Origin: Candidatus Dactylopiibacterium carminicum
Lineage (GTDB): Bacteria; Pseudomonadota; Gammaproteobacteria; Burkholderiales; Rhodocyclaceae
Reading direction: 5' to 3'
Length of the DNA stretch: 64,000 nt
NCBI RefSeq assembly: GCF_014736495.1
Contig: NZ_MDUX01000003.1
Location: forward strand, 55,604 to 119,603
This document shows positions 32,174-40,984 of this stretch, piece by piece. The notes under the pieces were generated by a model. It did no database searches and was not told the origin of the DNA. It saw nothing but the letters and a program-made list of their open reading frames with translations. Every line of letters begins with the position of its first letter. The stretch's first letter is position 1. A program made the translations under genes and the position numbers.

Positions 32174-33528
32174 TGAAAAAAGCCCTTTTCAAATTCATGG
32201 TGACAGTGACTGCGCTGCATGTGTCGGCGTTTGGCTCCGCAGCAGAAGGAGAAGCCACCGCCGACCTCGTCGCCCGTGGCCGCTACCTTGCGGTCGCCGG
32301 GGATTGCATGGCCTGCCATACCGCACAAGGCGGCCAACCCTTTGTCGGTGGGCTGGCCATCGGCACACCGCTAGGCAATATCTATTCGACCAACATCACG
32401 CCCGCGCAGGGCTCGGGTATTGGCGGCTATACGCTCGAGGACTTTCAGCGTGCGTTACGGCAAGGCGTGCGCAAGGATGGCGCCAGGCTTTATCCGGCCA
32501 TGCCCTACGTCTCGTATGCGACCATCACGGATGAGGATGTGGCGGCGCTGTACGCCTATTTCATGAAAGGAGTCACCCCGGTCGATCAGCGCGGTCCGCA
32601 GACCGCGTTGCCCTTCCCGTTCTCGGTCCGGATGTCCATGATGGGCTGGAATCTGCTGTTCGCGCGCCAGAAGACCTTCATTCCGGACCCCGCCAGATCT
32701 GCACAATGGAATCGCGGAGCCTACCTAGCGGAGGGGCTGGCGCATTGCTCCACCTGCCACACCCCCCGTAATTTTTTGATGGCAGAAAAGTCTGGCGCGG
32801 CACTGGCAGGAGCCTCGCTGGGAACCTGGTTTGCACCCAACATCAGTTCCGACCCGCAGGCGGGGATCGGGCGCTGGAGCCAGCAGGATCTTGTCAGCTA
32901 TCTCACCACGGGGCATGCCGGCAATGGTTCGCAAGCCGGAGGGCCGATGCTGGAGGCCATCAACCTGAGTTTCAGCAAGATGCACGTCGAAGATATCGAA
33001 GCGATGGGGACGTATATCCGCAGTGTGCCGCCGCAGTCTGCGAATGCTGCGCCTGGCCAAGTCCCGCGGCAGCCTCCGGTGCTGACGGATTTTGCACTGG
33101 CGGCTGGTACCTCAGAGGAAGGCGCCAAACTCTATGACGCCCACTGTGCCACCTGTCATCAGCCCTCGGGAGAGGGGACCCGACAATTGCCGGCGCTTTA
33201 TGGCAATGCCGCGCTATCGCGCAGGCCGAATGCCGACAATCTTGTAATGGCGCTTCTTGGCGGACTTGCGCCTCACCAGGGGCAGGTGATGCCGGCTTTT
33301 GACGATGTGCTCAATGATGCACAAGTGGCTGCCCTGACAAACTATCTTTTTGCCACCCTGGGAGATGCCGGCGTGAGTACCACGGCAAACCGTGTTGCAC
33401 AGTTGCGGGAGGGTGGTACGCCTTCCTCGTTGCTGGCCGTGGCAAGGGTAGGTGTCGGGCTATTTGCGGGGCTGGTGCTGCTGGTGACCGTTGCCGTGGT
33501 CATGATCTATCGACGCCGGCGTCGCTGA
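32170..33528 (+). CDS. Membrane sugar/polyol dehydrogenase, triheme cytochrome c subunit
   Basis: A 452-residue protein with a signal peptide, three CxxCH heme sites (CMACH about 46, CSTCH about 193, CATCH about 325) and a C-terminal transmembrane anchor (about 425-447) followed by Arg-rich residues. It accepts electrons from the FAD subunit and reduces ubiquinone. The start overlaps the preceding stop. A strong terminator follows at 33548. Confidence 0.9.
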   Translation: MMKKALFKFMVTVTALHVSAFGSAAEGEATADLVARGRYLAVAGDCMACHTAQGGQPFVGGLAIGTPLGNIYSTNITPAQGSGIGGYTLEDFQRALRQGVRKDGARLYPAMPYVSYATITDEDVAALYAYFMKGVTPVDQRGPQTALPFPFSVRMSMMGWNLLFARQKTFIPDPARSAQWNRGAYLAEGLAHCSTCHTPRNFLMAEKSGAALAGASLGTWFAPNISSDPQAGIGRWSQQDLVSYLTTGHAGNGSQAGGPMLEAINLSFSKMHVEDIEAMGTYIRSVPPQSANAAPGQVPRQPPVLTDFALAAGTSEEGAKLYDAHCATCHQPSGEGTRQLPALYGNAALSRRPNADNLVMALLGGLAPHQGQVMPAFDDVLNDAQVAALTNYLFATLGDAGVSTTANRVAQLREGGTPSSLLAVARVGVGLFAGLVLLVTVAVVMIYRRRRR

Positions 33529-33547
33529 GTGGAGCCCCTGAAGCAGA

Positions 33548-33584
33548 ACGCCGCGGATGGCCTGAGCCATGCGCGGCGTTTTTT
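33548..33584 (+). terminator. Intrinsic terminator of the dehydrogenase operon
   Basis: A long hairpin (CGCCGCG pairs with CGCGGCG, with an inner GATGGC/GCCAT pair around CTGA) is followed by TTTTTT. It lies 20 bases after the cytochrome stop. The reverse direction has no T run, so it serves only the rightward operon. Confidence 0.9.
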
Positions 33585-33606
33585 CAGGCCGGGATCCGTA
33601 TCAGGC

Positions 33607-34962
33607 TCATGAGCCCGATCTGGAGTCCAGCGCAAGGCCCCGGGTACGCCGTGCTTGCCCTTCGGCCGTCCAGCCGAAAGCCGTCAGCGGCAGCGCGGCC
33701 AGCACCATGGCCAGTACGGACACCAGCGCTACGTAGTGGGCACCTGCCAGCGGATCCCTCTGCAGCCAAAGTTGGGTGACCACGGGAGTCAGTCCGCCGA
33801 AGATCGCATAAGCGATGTTGTAGGAAAAAGAGAGACCGGAATAGCGGATGGCCGGCGGGAAGGCGCGCACGCCGACGATGGCCATGGTCGCGATGGAGCC
33901 GACGAAGAACCCCATCAGACCGTAGTTGAACATCAACTGGCCGGCCGTGATGCCACCGGGCAGTGCGGTGTAGAAATGGTAGGAGCTCAGTGCCAGGCCG
34001 CCCCAGCAGAACAGCAGGGTCAGGCGCATGCCGATACGGTCGGACAGCCAGCCGAAGAAGCCACAGCCGATCACCAGCATCAGCGTGCCCACGCAGTTGG
34101 CTTCCAGCGCGGCCGCAGTGGCGATCTGGTACATCTTCTGCAGCATGGTCGGCGTCATCAGGATCAACACCACCACGGCGGTGGATAGCGACCAGGTGTA
34201 GGCACCGGTCAGCAGACAGCCTGCGCGGTGCTCACGCACGACGGTCTTCACCGGCATTTCCTGGGCAATCGCGCGCTTGGCCGCGAGTTCCTTGAAGACG
34301 GGAGTCTCGGAGAGGAAACGGCGCAGATATACCGAGATGAAGCCGAACAGCCCACCCAGGATGAAGGGGATGCGCCACGCGTAAGCGGCAATCTCTTCGG
34401 CGGAATAGTTGCGGTTGATGAATATCGCGATCAGCGAACCCAGCAGGATGCCGCCGCAGATACCGGCCGTCAGCACACCGACGCTGAAACCGGAGTGACG
34501 ATGTGGCACATGCTCAGCCACGAACACCCAGGCTCCCGGCATCTCTCCGCCGATGGCCGCGCCTTGCAGCACGCGCATTGCCAGCAGCAGCAGCGGGGCG
34601 GCAACGCCGATCACCTCGTAGGTCGGCAGCAGGCCGATGAGCAGCGTGGGGGCCGCCATCAGGAAGATGGAAAGCGTGAACATGCGCTTGCGGCCGAGCT
34701 TGTCGCCGTAATGCGCAATGATGATGCCACCCAGCGGGCGAGCCAGGTAACCTGCGGCGAAGATGCCCAAGGTCTGCAACTGGATGACCCAGTCCGGCAG
34801 CGTGTTGGGAAAGAACAGGTGGCCCAGCGTGGCCGAGAAAAACACGAAGATGACGAAGTCGTAGAACTCCAGCGTGCCACCCAGGGCGGAAAGGGAAAGC
34901 GTCTTGTATTCCTCGCGGCCCAATGTGTGGGACGGCGTAGGCGTCGGATCGAGGGTGCTCAT
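33607..34962 (-). CDS. MHS-family MFS transporter
   Basis: A 451-residue membrane protein with 12 predicted segments. GDKLGRKRMFTLSIFLMA is the conserved loop 2-3 motif of major facilitators, and ALGGTLEFYDFVIFVFFSAT with LFFPN is typical of the metabolite:proton symporter (ProP/ShiA/KgtP-like) group. The substrate, likely an organic acid or osmolyte, cannot be read from sequence. It is convergent with the dehydrogenase operon. Confidence 0.85.
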   Translation of the reverse strand: MSTLDPTPTPSHTLGREEYKTLSLSALGGTLEFYDFVIFVFFSATLGHLFFPNTLPDWVIQLQTLGIFAAGYLARPLGGIIIAHYGDKLGRKRMFTLSIFLMAAPTLLIGLLPTYEVIGVAAPLLLLAMRVLQGAAIGGEMPGAWVFVAEHVPHRHSGFSVGVLTAGICGGILLGSLIAIFINRNYSAEEIAAYAWRIPFILGGLFGFISVYLRRFLSETPVFKELAAKRAIAQEMPVKTVVREHRAGCLLTGAYTWSLSTAVVVLILMTPTMLQKMYQIATAAALEANCVGTLMLVIGCGFFGWLSDRIGMRLTLLFCWGGLALSSYHFYTALPGGITAGQLMFNYGLMGFFVGSIATMAIVGVRAFPPAIRYSGLSFSYNIAYAIFGGLTPVVTQLWLQRDPLAGAHYVALVSVLAMVLAALPLTAFGWTAEGQARRTRGLALDSRSGS

Positions 34963-35254
34963 GGTCTGTCTATCTGGCTGGAAAGCGCTTGCTCAGGGCG
35001 ATGGGCGGAACTCCAGCCGTCGGGAATCTGTGCCGTGATTGCCGGGTGCTGATTTGCTGGACATGCCGCCAAGAAAGGCTGGCAACCCGAGGCGCAGCAT
35101 TGCGGACAGGCATTGTCGCGCGCGGAAGGTTTTGAGCCGGGATGAGTCGACTGACTTTACTCCTTTCCGCCCGTGCCACGCAATTACTGCGGTGTGGCGG
35201 CGTGCTTCGCATGGCAAGCGCCTGGTGGCGCTGCGGCTCATCCGGCCAGAATGC
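34963..35254. other. Intergenic region without a recognisable gene
   Basis: About 290 bases upstream of the transporter and downstream of the 150-residue secreted protein. No coding frame with a ribosome site is seen. It must contain the transporter promoter; no specific operator was recognised. Confidence 0.5.
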
Positions 35255-35707
35255 TCATTTCAGGCCCGAGCGGAGCGCCCGATTGATCTTTTCCTGGTCC
35301 AGATAGCGCTGAAAGCCGCCAATCGCGGCATTCACCTCCGGGTTGGTCGTCAATTCCTGCATGGCCACCTTGCCCAGATGTTCGAAGGCTAGTTTGATCC
35401 CCTGGACACCCTCCGCCTGTGCGACGGCGTTCATTTGTGCGGGACATTGCTCCGCGATCAGGCGGGTGAAAAGCTCCCCCATGGTGCGTTGAGTCGCCTC
35501 GATGTCGGCCGCGTTGGATTTGGTGATGGCCGCGATCTCGGGGTGGGCAGACATGGCGACAAAGATCCATCTCGCCAGATCCTTCCTATCCTTACCGGTG
35601 GTGTGGTCGGTAAGGCAGTTGCTCAGCGCATCGGTCGCCGGACTGGCCTGGACGCCGATGTTGAAGAGCAGCACGAGGCAAAGTGTGGCCAGACGAGGTA
35701 TGGACAT
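35255..35707 (-). CDS. Secreted protein of unknown function
   Basis: A 150-residue protein with a signal peptide (MSIPRLATLCLVLLFNIGVQA, cleavage near residue 21) and an all-helical mature part containing two Cys (NCLTDHTTGKDR and AEQCPAQMN), which could form a disulfide. ARWIFVAMSAHPEIAAI and VAMQELTTNPEVNAAIGGF are its most distinctive parts. I do not recognise a named family. It lies between the transporter and the Rep helicase gene, separate from both. Confidence 0.7.
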   Translation of the reverse strand: MSIPRLATLCLVLLFNIGVQASPATDALSNCLTDHTTGKDRKDLARWIFVAMSAHPEIAAITKSNAADIEATQRTMGELFTRLIAEQCPAQMNAVAQAEGVQGIKLAFEHLGKVAMQELTTNPEVNAAIGGFQRYLDQEKINRALRSGLK

Positions 35708-35796
35708 GATGAAGTCTTTAAATGTTTTGACAGGTAATGATGACTCAAGCCGGCCGCCATGCGAAGCAAGCCTGCGTTGGCGGCATGTTCTGATGC

Positions 35797-37788
35797 TCAG
35801 GCCTGGGGCTTGCCTGCCAGCATCGCGCGCAGGTTGGCGAGTCGCGCGCGGCCTTCGTCCTGGCTGACGGGGACGTCGTCCTTGCTGGCGCGGCGCAGGC
35901 CGTCGCCCATTTCGTCTATGAAGCGTGAGGCCTCGATCATGCGGATCTCGCCACCGAAGCGGCGGCGTTCGCAGGCGGTGATGGTGAGGCTGCGCTGGGC
36001 GCGGGTGACGCCGACGTACATCAGGCGGCGCTCTTCCTCGATCTTGTCCTCATCGATGCTGGATTGGTGCGGCAGCATGCCTTCTTCCACGCCGATCAGG
36101 AACACGTGCGGCCATTCCAGCCCCTTGCTGGCATGCAGGGTGGCAAGCTGCACGGCATCGACCTCTCCGTCGTCACCCTTGTCGAGCATGTTGATCAGCG
36201 CCACGGTCTGCACCAATTCGTGCAAGGTTTTCTGATCCTCCTCGCCACGTCGGGCGAGCCATTCGACGAAATCGCGCACGTTGCGCCACTTGGTCTCGGC
36301 TTCCTTCACTTCGCAGCTTTCCATCAGCCAGGCCTGGTAGCCGATGGCGCGCAACAGTTCTTCGAGCAAGGCGCCTGCAGGTTCCTTGTAGGCCCGGTGG
36401 TCCAGCTGCTTGATGAAGCTGCCGAACTTGCGTACGACCTCCAACTGGCGTGCCGGGACGTGCTCGGCCGCACCCTCCTCGAAGGTGGCGTTGAAGAGGC
36501 TGCCATGGCGCCTGCCGGCGTAGTTGCCCAGCGCTTCCAGGGTGGCCGCGCCTACGCCACGCCGCGGCGTGGTGATTGCGCGGATGAAGGCGAGGTCGTC
36601 GTCCGGGTTGGCCATCAGGCGCAGATAGGAGAGTAGATCGCGGATTTCGGCGCGATCGAAGAAGCTCTGGCCGCCGGACATCACATAGGGGATGTGATGA
36701 TTACGCAGCTGTTGCTCGATGATGCGGGCCTGGTGGTTACCGCGGTAGAGGATGGCGTAGTCGCGGAAGTGGGTTTTGAACTCGAACTTGTGCGCGGTGA
36801 GTTTCATCGCGACGAGCTCGGCCTCGTGTTCGGGGTCGCGCGCCAGCGTGACCTGGATCGGCTCGCCCAGGCCGTGATCGCTCCACAGTTTCTTTTCGAA
36901 GAGCTTCTCGTTGTTGGCGATCAGGGTGTTGGCGGCATTGAGGATGCGGTTGCTGGAGCGGTAGTTCTGCTCCAGCTTGATCACGCGCAGCTTTGGATAG
37001 TCGCGCTGAAGCAGGTGCAGGTTTTCGACGTCAGCGCCGCGCCAGGCATAGATGGCCTGATCGTCGTCGCCCACGGCGGTAAATGCGCCACGGTCCCCGG
37101 CGAGCTGGCGTAGCAGCTTGTACTGGGCGCGGTTGGTGTCCTGATATTCGTCGACCAGCAGGTAGCGCAGCTTGCCGCGCCAGCGTTCCAGTGCGTCCTC
37201 ATGGCTGTCGAAAAGCCGCACGGGTAGCGCGATGAGATCGTCGAAGTCCACGCCCTGGTAAGCGCGCAGGGTCTTTTCGTAGGCTGGATAGAGCTTGGCT
37301 GCGGCGTGGCTGGTTTCGTCAGTGACCAGTTTCACGGCCTCTTCCGGCGGGATCAGGGCGTTCTTCCAGCCGGAGATGGTCCACTGGATGCCCTTGATGG
37401 TGGCCTTGTCGGCATTGCCGGAAAGCTCGGCGAGGATCTGTTGCAGGTCGCTGGTGTCGAGGATTGAGAACTGCGGTTTGAGGCCGACGTGTTGCGCTTC
37501 CTGGCGCACGATGCGTACGCCCAGTGCGTGGAAGGTGCACACCGTGAGCTGGCGTGCGGAGCGTTTGTCCAGCAGTTTGGCGACGCGTTCGTGCATCTCG
37601 CGCGCGGCCTTGTTGGTGAAGGTGATGGCCGCGATGTTGCGTGCTTCCAGACCGCATTGCTGCACCATGTAGGCGATCTTCTGGGTGATCACGCGTGTCT
37701 TGCCGCTGCCCGCGCCGGCAAGCACGAGGCAGGGGCCGTCGAGGTACTTCACGGCGTCGCGCTGGGGCGCGTTGAGCTGGTCGAGCAT
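35797..37788 (-). CDS. rep: ATP-dependent DNA helicase Rep
   Basis: A 663-residue SF1A helicase. GAGSGKT (residues 25-31), AAITFTNKAAREM (Ia), LLVDEYQDTN (II), VGDDDQAIYAWRGA (III), LEQNYRSS (IV), LATLHASKGLEW (V) and RRLMYVGVTRA (VI) are all present. The length (E. coli Rep is 673) and the lack of the UvrD-type C-terminal extension favour Rep. It unwinds DNA 3' to 5' and clears proteins ahead of the replication fork. Confidence 0.92.
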   Translation of the reverse strand: MLDQLNAPQRDAVKYLDGPCLVLAGAGSGKTRVITQKIAYMVQQCGLEARNIAAITFTNKAAREMHERVAKLLDKRSARQLTVCTFHALGVRIVRQEAQHVGLKPQFSILDTSDLQQILAELSGNADKATIKGIQWTISGWKNALIPPEEAVKLVTDETSHAAAKLYPAYEKTLRAYQGVDFDDLIALPVRLFDSHEDALERWRGKLRYLLVDEYQDTNRAQYKLLRQLAGDRGAFTAVGDDDQAIYAWRGADVENLHLLQRDYPKLRVIKLEQNYRSSNRILNAANTLIANNEKLFEKKLWSDHGLGEPIQVTLARDPEHEAELVAMKLTAHKFEFKTHFRDYAILYRGNHQARIIEQQLRNHHIPYVMSGGQSFFDRAEIRDLLSYLRLMANPDDDLAFIRAITTPRRGVGAATLEALGNYAGRRHGSLFNATFEEGAAEHVPARQLEVVRKFGSFIKQLDHRAYKEPAGALLEELLRAIGYQAWLMESCEVKEAETKWRNVRDFVEWLARRGEEDQKTLHELVQTVALINMLDKGDDGEVDAVQLATLHASKGLEWPHVFLIGVEEGMLPHQSSIDEDKIEEERRLMYVGVTRAQRSLTITACERRRFGGEIRMIEASRFIDEMGDGLRRASKDDVPVSQDEGRARLANLRAMLAGKPQA

Positions 37789-37875
37789 GGCAGGGATGGC
37801 GGCTGGCAGGGCTGCGGCGAAGCCAGGAATTCTACCCGCGCGCCGTCGGCCGGGCCGCGTGCGACAATGCACGGC

Positions 37876-39636
37876 ATGAAAGAATCCTTCCTGCTCTACC
37901 GCCGCCTGCTGGCCTATATCAAGCCTTACTGGCGGGTTTCGGCCCTGTCGATCCTCGCCATGGCGGCCGTGGCGGCGGCCACGCCGCTGCTCTCCGCACA
38001 GTTCGAGCCGCTGCTTGATGAAAGCCTGATCGCACGCAACGCCGAGGCGATGTGGCGCGTGCCGCTGACCATCCTGCTGATCGCCTGCGGCAAGAGCCTG
38101 GCGGAATACATCTCCAGCGTTTCCAGCCAATGGGTGGCGAACAAGGCCATCGAGGATCTGCGCCGCCGGGTGTTCGAGCACCAGATGTTGCTGCCGGTCG
38201 CCACACATCAGGCACAGACCTCGGGGCGCATGCTGTCGCGCATCACCTACGACATCCCGCAGGTGGGCGCCGCACTGTCTACCGCCTGGATCGTGGTGAT
38301 CCAGGACTCCCTCACCGTGATCGCGCTGCTCGCCTTCCTGCTCTACAAGGCCTGGCACCTGACCCTGATCATCTTCGTGATCGGCCCGCTGGTGGCCTGG
38401 ATCATCCGCAAGGCCAGCAGCGGCATGCGCACCTCCAACCGTGCGCAGCAGCTGCGCATGGGCGAGATGACCAACGCCGTCGAAGAGCAACTGGCCGGCC
38501 TGCGCGAAATCAAGATCTTCGGCACACAGACGCACGAAGCTTCGCGTTTCGCACGCATCGCCACCGCCTTGCGTCACGAGACCATGCGCGTGGTGCGCAT
38601 CTCGTCTGCCAATGTGCCGATGGTGCAAGTGCTGGCTTTCGCTGCTGTGGCCGTAGTGATCTTTGCCGCCTCCAGCCTGGTGGAAAGTGGTCAGCTCACA
38701 CCGGGGCAGTTCGTGGCCTTCATTGCCACCATGGCGATGATCTTCGAGCCTATCCGCCGGCTCACCAACATCAATGTCACCATCCAGCGCGGGCTGGCCG
38801 GTGCGCAAAGCATCTTCGAGCTGCTCGACCTTGCCCCCGAGCAGGATGCCGGCCAGCGGAAGATCGAACGCGTGCGCGGCGAGATCCGCTTCGAGGGACT
38901 GCAGTTCGCCTACCCCAACCAGGCCAGTCTTGCCGTAGACGGCTTCTCGCTCACCGTTTCGCCTGGTGAGACGGTGGCTTTCGTCGGCGCCTCGGGCAGC
39001 GGCAAGACCACGCTGATTGCGCTGGTGGCGCGTTTCTTCGAGCCGCAGGCGGGGCAGATTCTGATCGATGGCGCACCACTGCAGCAGATGCCGCTCGTCA
39101 CGCTACGCCAGCAGATCGCGCTGGTAGGGCAGCACGCCGCGTTGTTCGACGACTCCGTGGCGAACAACATCGCCTACGGCCGCCAGGGCGCCAGCATGGA
39201 CGACATCCGCACTGCCGCTGCCCAGGCGCATGCGTTGGAATTCATCGACAAGCTGCCGCAGGGCTTCGACACCCGCATCGGAGCCAACGGCAACCTGCTC
39301 TCCGGCGGGCAGCGCCAGCGCCTGGCGATCGCGCGTGCCTTCCTCAAGGACGCACCCATCTTGCTGCTGGACGAAGCCACCTCCGCACTGGACAACGAAT
39401 CCGAGCGCGTGGTGCGTGAAGCCCTGGTGGAGCTGCGCCGCAACCGCACGGTGCTGGTGGTGGCGCATCGCCTGACCACCATCCGTGACGCGCACCGCAT
39501 CGTGGTGATGGAGCGCGGCCGTATCGTCGAGACCGGCAACCACGAACAATTGCTTGCCGCCAACGGGGCCTACGCGCACCTGCTCGCCAGCGGCGAGGAC
39601 ATCGTGGCGGACGAGGCCGCGCCTGGCGTTGGCTAG
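37876..39636 (+). CDS. msbA: Lipid A export ABC transporter MsbA
   Basis: A 586-residue half-transporter: six transmembrane segments (residues 20-300), then the ATPase domain with GASGSGKTT (about 372), LSGGQRQR (about 475), ILLLDEATSALD and a switch His (VVAHRL). The length and the FEPIRRLTNINVTIQRG coupling region match MsbA, which flips lipid A-core across the inner membrane. The ATG at 37876 lies 88 bases from the divergent rep start. Confidence 0.88.
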   Translation: MKESFLLYRRLLAYIKPYWRVSALSILAMAAVAAATPLLSAQFEPLLDESLIARNAEAMWRVPLTILLIACGKSLAEYISSVSSQWVANKAIEDLRRRVFEHQMLLPVATHQAQTSGRMLSRITYDIPQVGAALSTAWIVVIQDSLTVIALLAFLLYKAWHLTLIIFVIGPLVAWIIRKASSGMRTSNRAQQLRMGEMTNAVEEQLAGLREIKIFGTQTHEASRFARIATALRHETMRVVRISSANVPMVQVLAFAAVAVVIFAASSLVESGQLTPGQFVAFIATMAMIFEPIRRLTNINVTIQRGLAGAQSIFELLDLAPEQDAGQRKIERVRGEIRFEGLQFAYPNQASLAVDGFSLTVSPGETVAFVGASGSGKTTLIALVARFFEPQAGQILIDGAPLQQMPLVTLRQQIALVGQHAALFDDSVANNIAYGRQGASMDDIRTAAAQAHALEFIDKLPQGFDTRIGANGNLLSGGQRQRLAIARAFLKDAPILLLDEATSALDNESERVVREALVELRRNRTVLVVAHRLTTIRDAHRIVVMERGRIVETGNHEQLLAANGAYAHLLASGEDIVADEAAPGVG

Positions 39637-39783
39637 GCGCCTGTCGGCCGCGCGCCCTTCATGCGGCAGGCGTCCGGGAGCAGGGGGGGCCGGTGGCGGA
39701 ATGCCGGCGATGCTCCCCTTGCCGCCTCCGGCGGACTACAATCACGCCTCCGGTTTTTCTCCTTCTCCCCTTTGGAGCCCAAT

Positions 39784-40905
39784 GTGAAGCCCACTCTCAA
39801 GCCCAAGTGCCCGAATTTCTCTTCCGGTCCCTGCGCCAAGCGCCCCGGCTATTCGCTGGCCAGCCTGCCGTCCGATATCCTCGGCCGTTCGCACCGCAGC
39901 AGCCTGGGCAAGGCCCGTCTGGCGAAGTCCATCACCGAGACCAAGCGCATTCTTGGCATTCCGGCCGACTACCATGTCGGCATCCTGCCGGCGTCCGATA
40001 CCGGTGCGTTCGAACTGGCGATGTGGAATCTGCTGGGCGCCCGCCCGGTGGACATCTTCACCTGGGAATCCTTCGGTGAAGGCTGGGCGACCGACATCGT
40101 CAAGCAACTGAAGCTGGCCGACGTGCGCCACATCAAGGGTGGCTATGGCGAACTGCCTGATCTCTCCCAGTGGAATCCGAAGAACGACGTGGTGTTCACC
40201 TGGAACGGCACGACTTCCGGCGTGAAGGTGCCCGATGGCGGCTGGATCCCGGCCGACCGCGAAGGCCTGACGCTGTGTGATGCCACCAGCGCGGTGTTCG
40301 CCATGGAACTGCCGTGGGAAAAGCTCGACGTTGTCACCTACTCTTGGCAGAAGGTTCTGGGCGGTGAAGCTGCCCACGGCATGCTGGTTCTGTCCCCGCG
40401 CGCCGTGCAGCGCCTGAAGGAGTACAAGCCGGCCTGGCCGCTGCCCAAGATCTTCCGCATCGCCAAGGGTGGCGAATTGATGACCGAGATCTTCGAAGGC
40501 TCCACCATCAACACCCCCTCGATGATCGCCAACGAGGACTATCTGGATGCGCTGGCCTGGGCGGACTCCATCGGCGGTCTGCAAGGCCTGATCAAGCGCA
40601 GCAATGACAACCTCGCCGTATTCGAGCGTTTCGTCGCCAAGACGCTGTGGATCAGCTTCCTCGCCAAGGAAGCGGCCAGCCGCTCCAACACCTCGGTGTG
40701 TTTCTCGCTGGATGCCACGCCGGAGCAGGTGAAGGCGCTGACAAAGCTGCTGGACAAGGAAGGTGTCGCCTACGACATTGGTTCCTACAAGGATGCGCCT
40801 CCAGGACTGCGCTTCTGGTGCGGCGCCACGGTCGAGGCTTCCGATCTCGAGGCCGTGCTGCCCTGGCTGGAGTGGGCCTACGCGGAAGTGACCAAGGCCG
40901 CCTGA
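39784..40905 (+). CDS. serC: Phosphoserine aminotransferase (class V, SerC type 2)
   Basis: A 373-residue PLP enzyme beginning [20 protein letters not shown], then [13 protein letters not shown] and [15 protein letters not shown]. The PLP lysine is in [13 protein letters not shown] (about 190). The [14 protein letters not shown] start marks the TIGR01365 branch found in alphaproteobacteria and Methanosarcina. It converts 3-phosphohydroxypyruvate to phosphoserine in serine synthesis. The GTG start is supported by GGAG six bases upstream; no in-frame ATG fits. Confidence 0.9.
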   Translation: MKPTLKPKCPNFSSGPCAKRPGYSLASLPSDILGRSHRSSLGKARLAKSITETKRILGIPADYHVGILPASDTGAFELAMWNLLGARPVDIFTWESFGEGWATDIVKQLKLADVRHIKGGYGELPDLSQWNPKNDVVFTWNGTTSGVKVPDGGWIPADREGLTLCDATSAVFAMELPWEKLDVVTYSWQKVLGGEAAHGMLVLSPRAVQRLKEYKPAWPLPKIFRIAKGGELMTEIFEGSTINTPSMIANEDYLDALAWADSIGGLQGLIKRSNDNLAVFERFVAKTLWISFLAKEAASRSNTSVCFSLDATPEQVKALTKLLDKEGVAYDIGSYKDAPPGLRFWCGATVEASDLEAVLPWLEWAYAEVTKAA

Positions 40906-40925
40906 GAACCTGTGTTCCCGTCATG

Positions 40926-40953
40926 AAAACGCCCGGCATCCGCCGGGCGTTTT
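40926..40953. terminator. Intrinsic terminator after serC
   Basis: A perfect 12-bp stem (AAAACGCCCGGC with GCCGGGCGTTTT), loop ATCC, followed by GTTTTG. A T run on each strand means it can also end the leftward lipoprotein transcript, whose stop lies 32 bases away. Confidence 0.93.
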
Positions 40954-40984
40954 GTTTTGATCGCAGGGCACCGCAGGCGGGTTT

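Noticed and set aside
35797..37788. UvrD rather than Rep
   Set aside because: Length of 663 residues and the absence of the longer UvrD C-terminus favour Rep.
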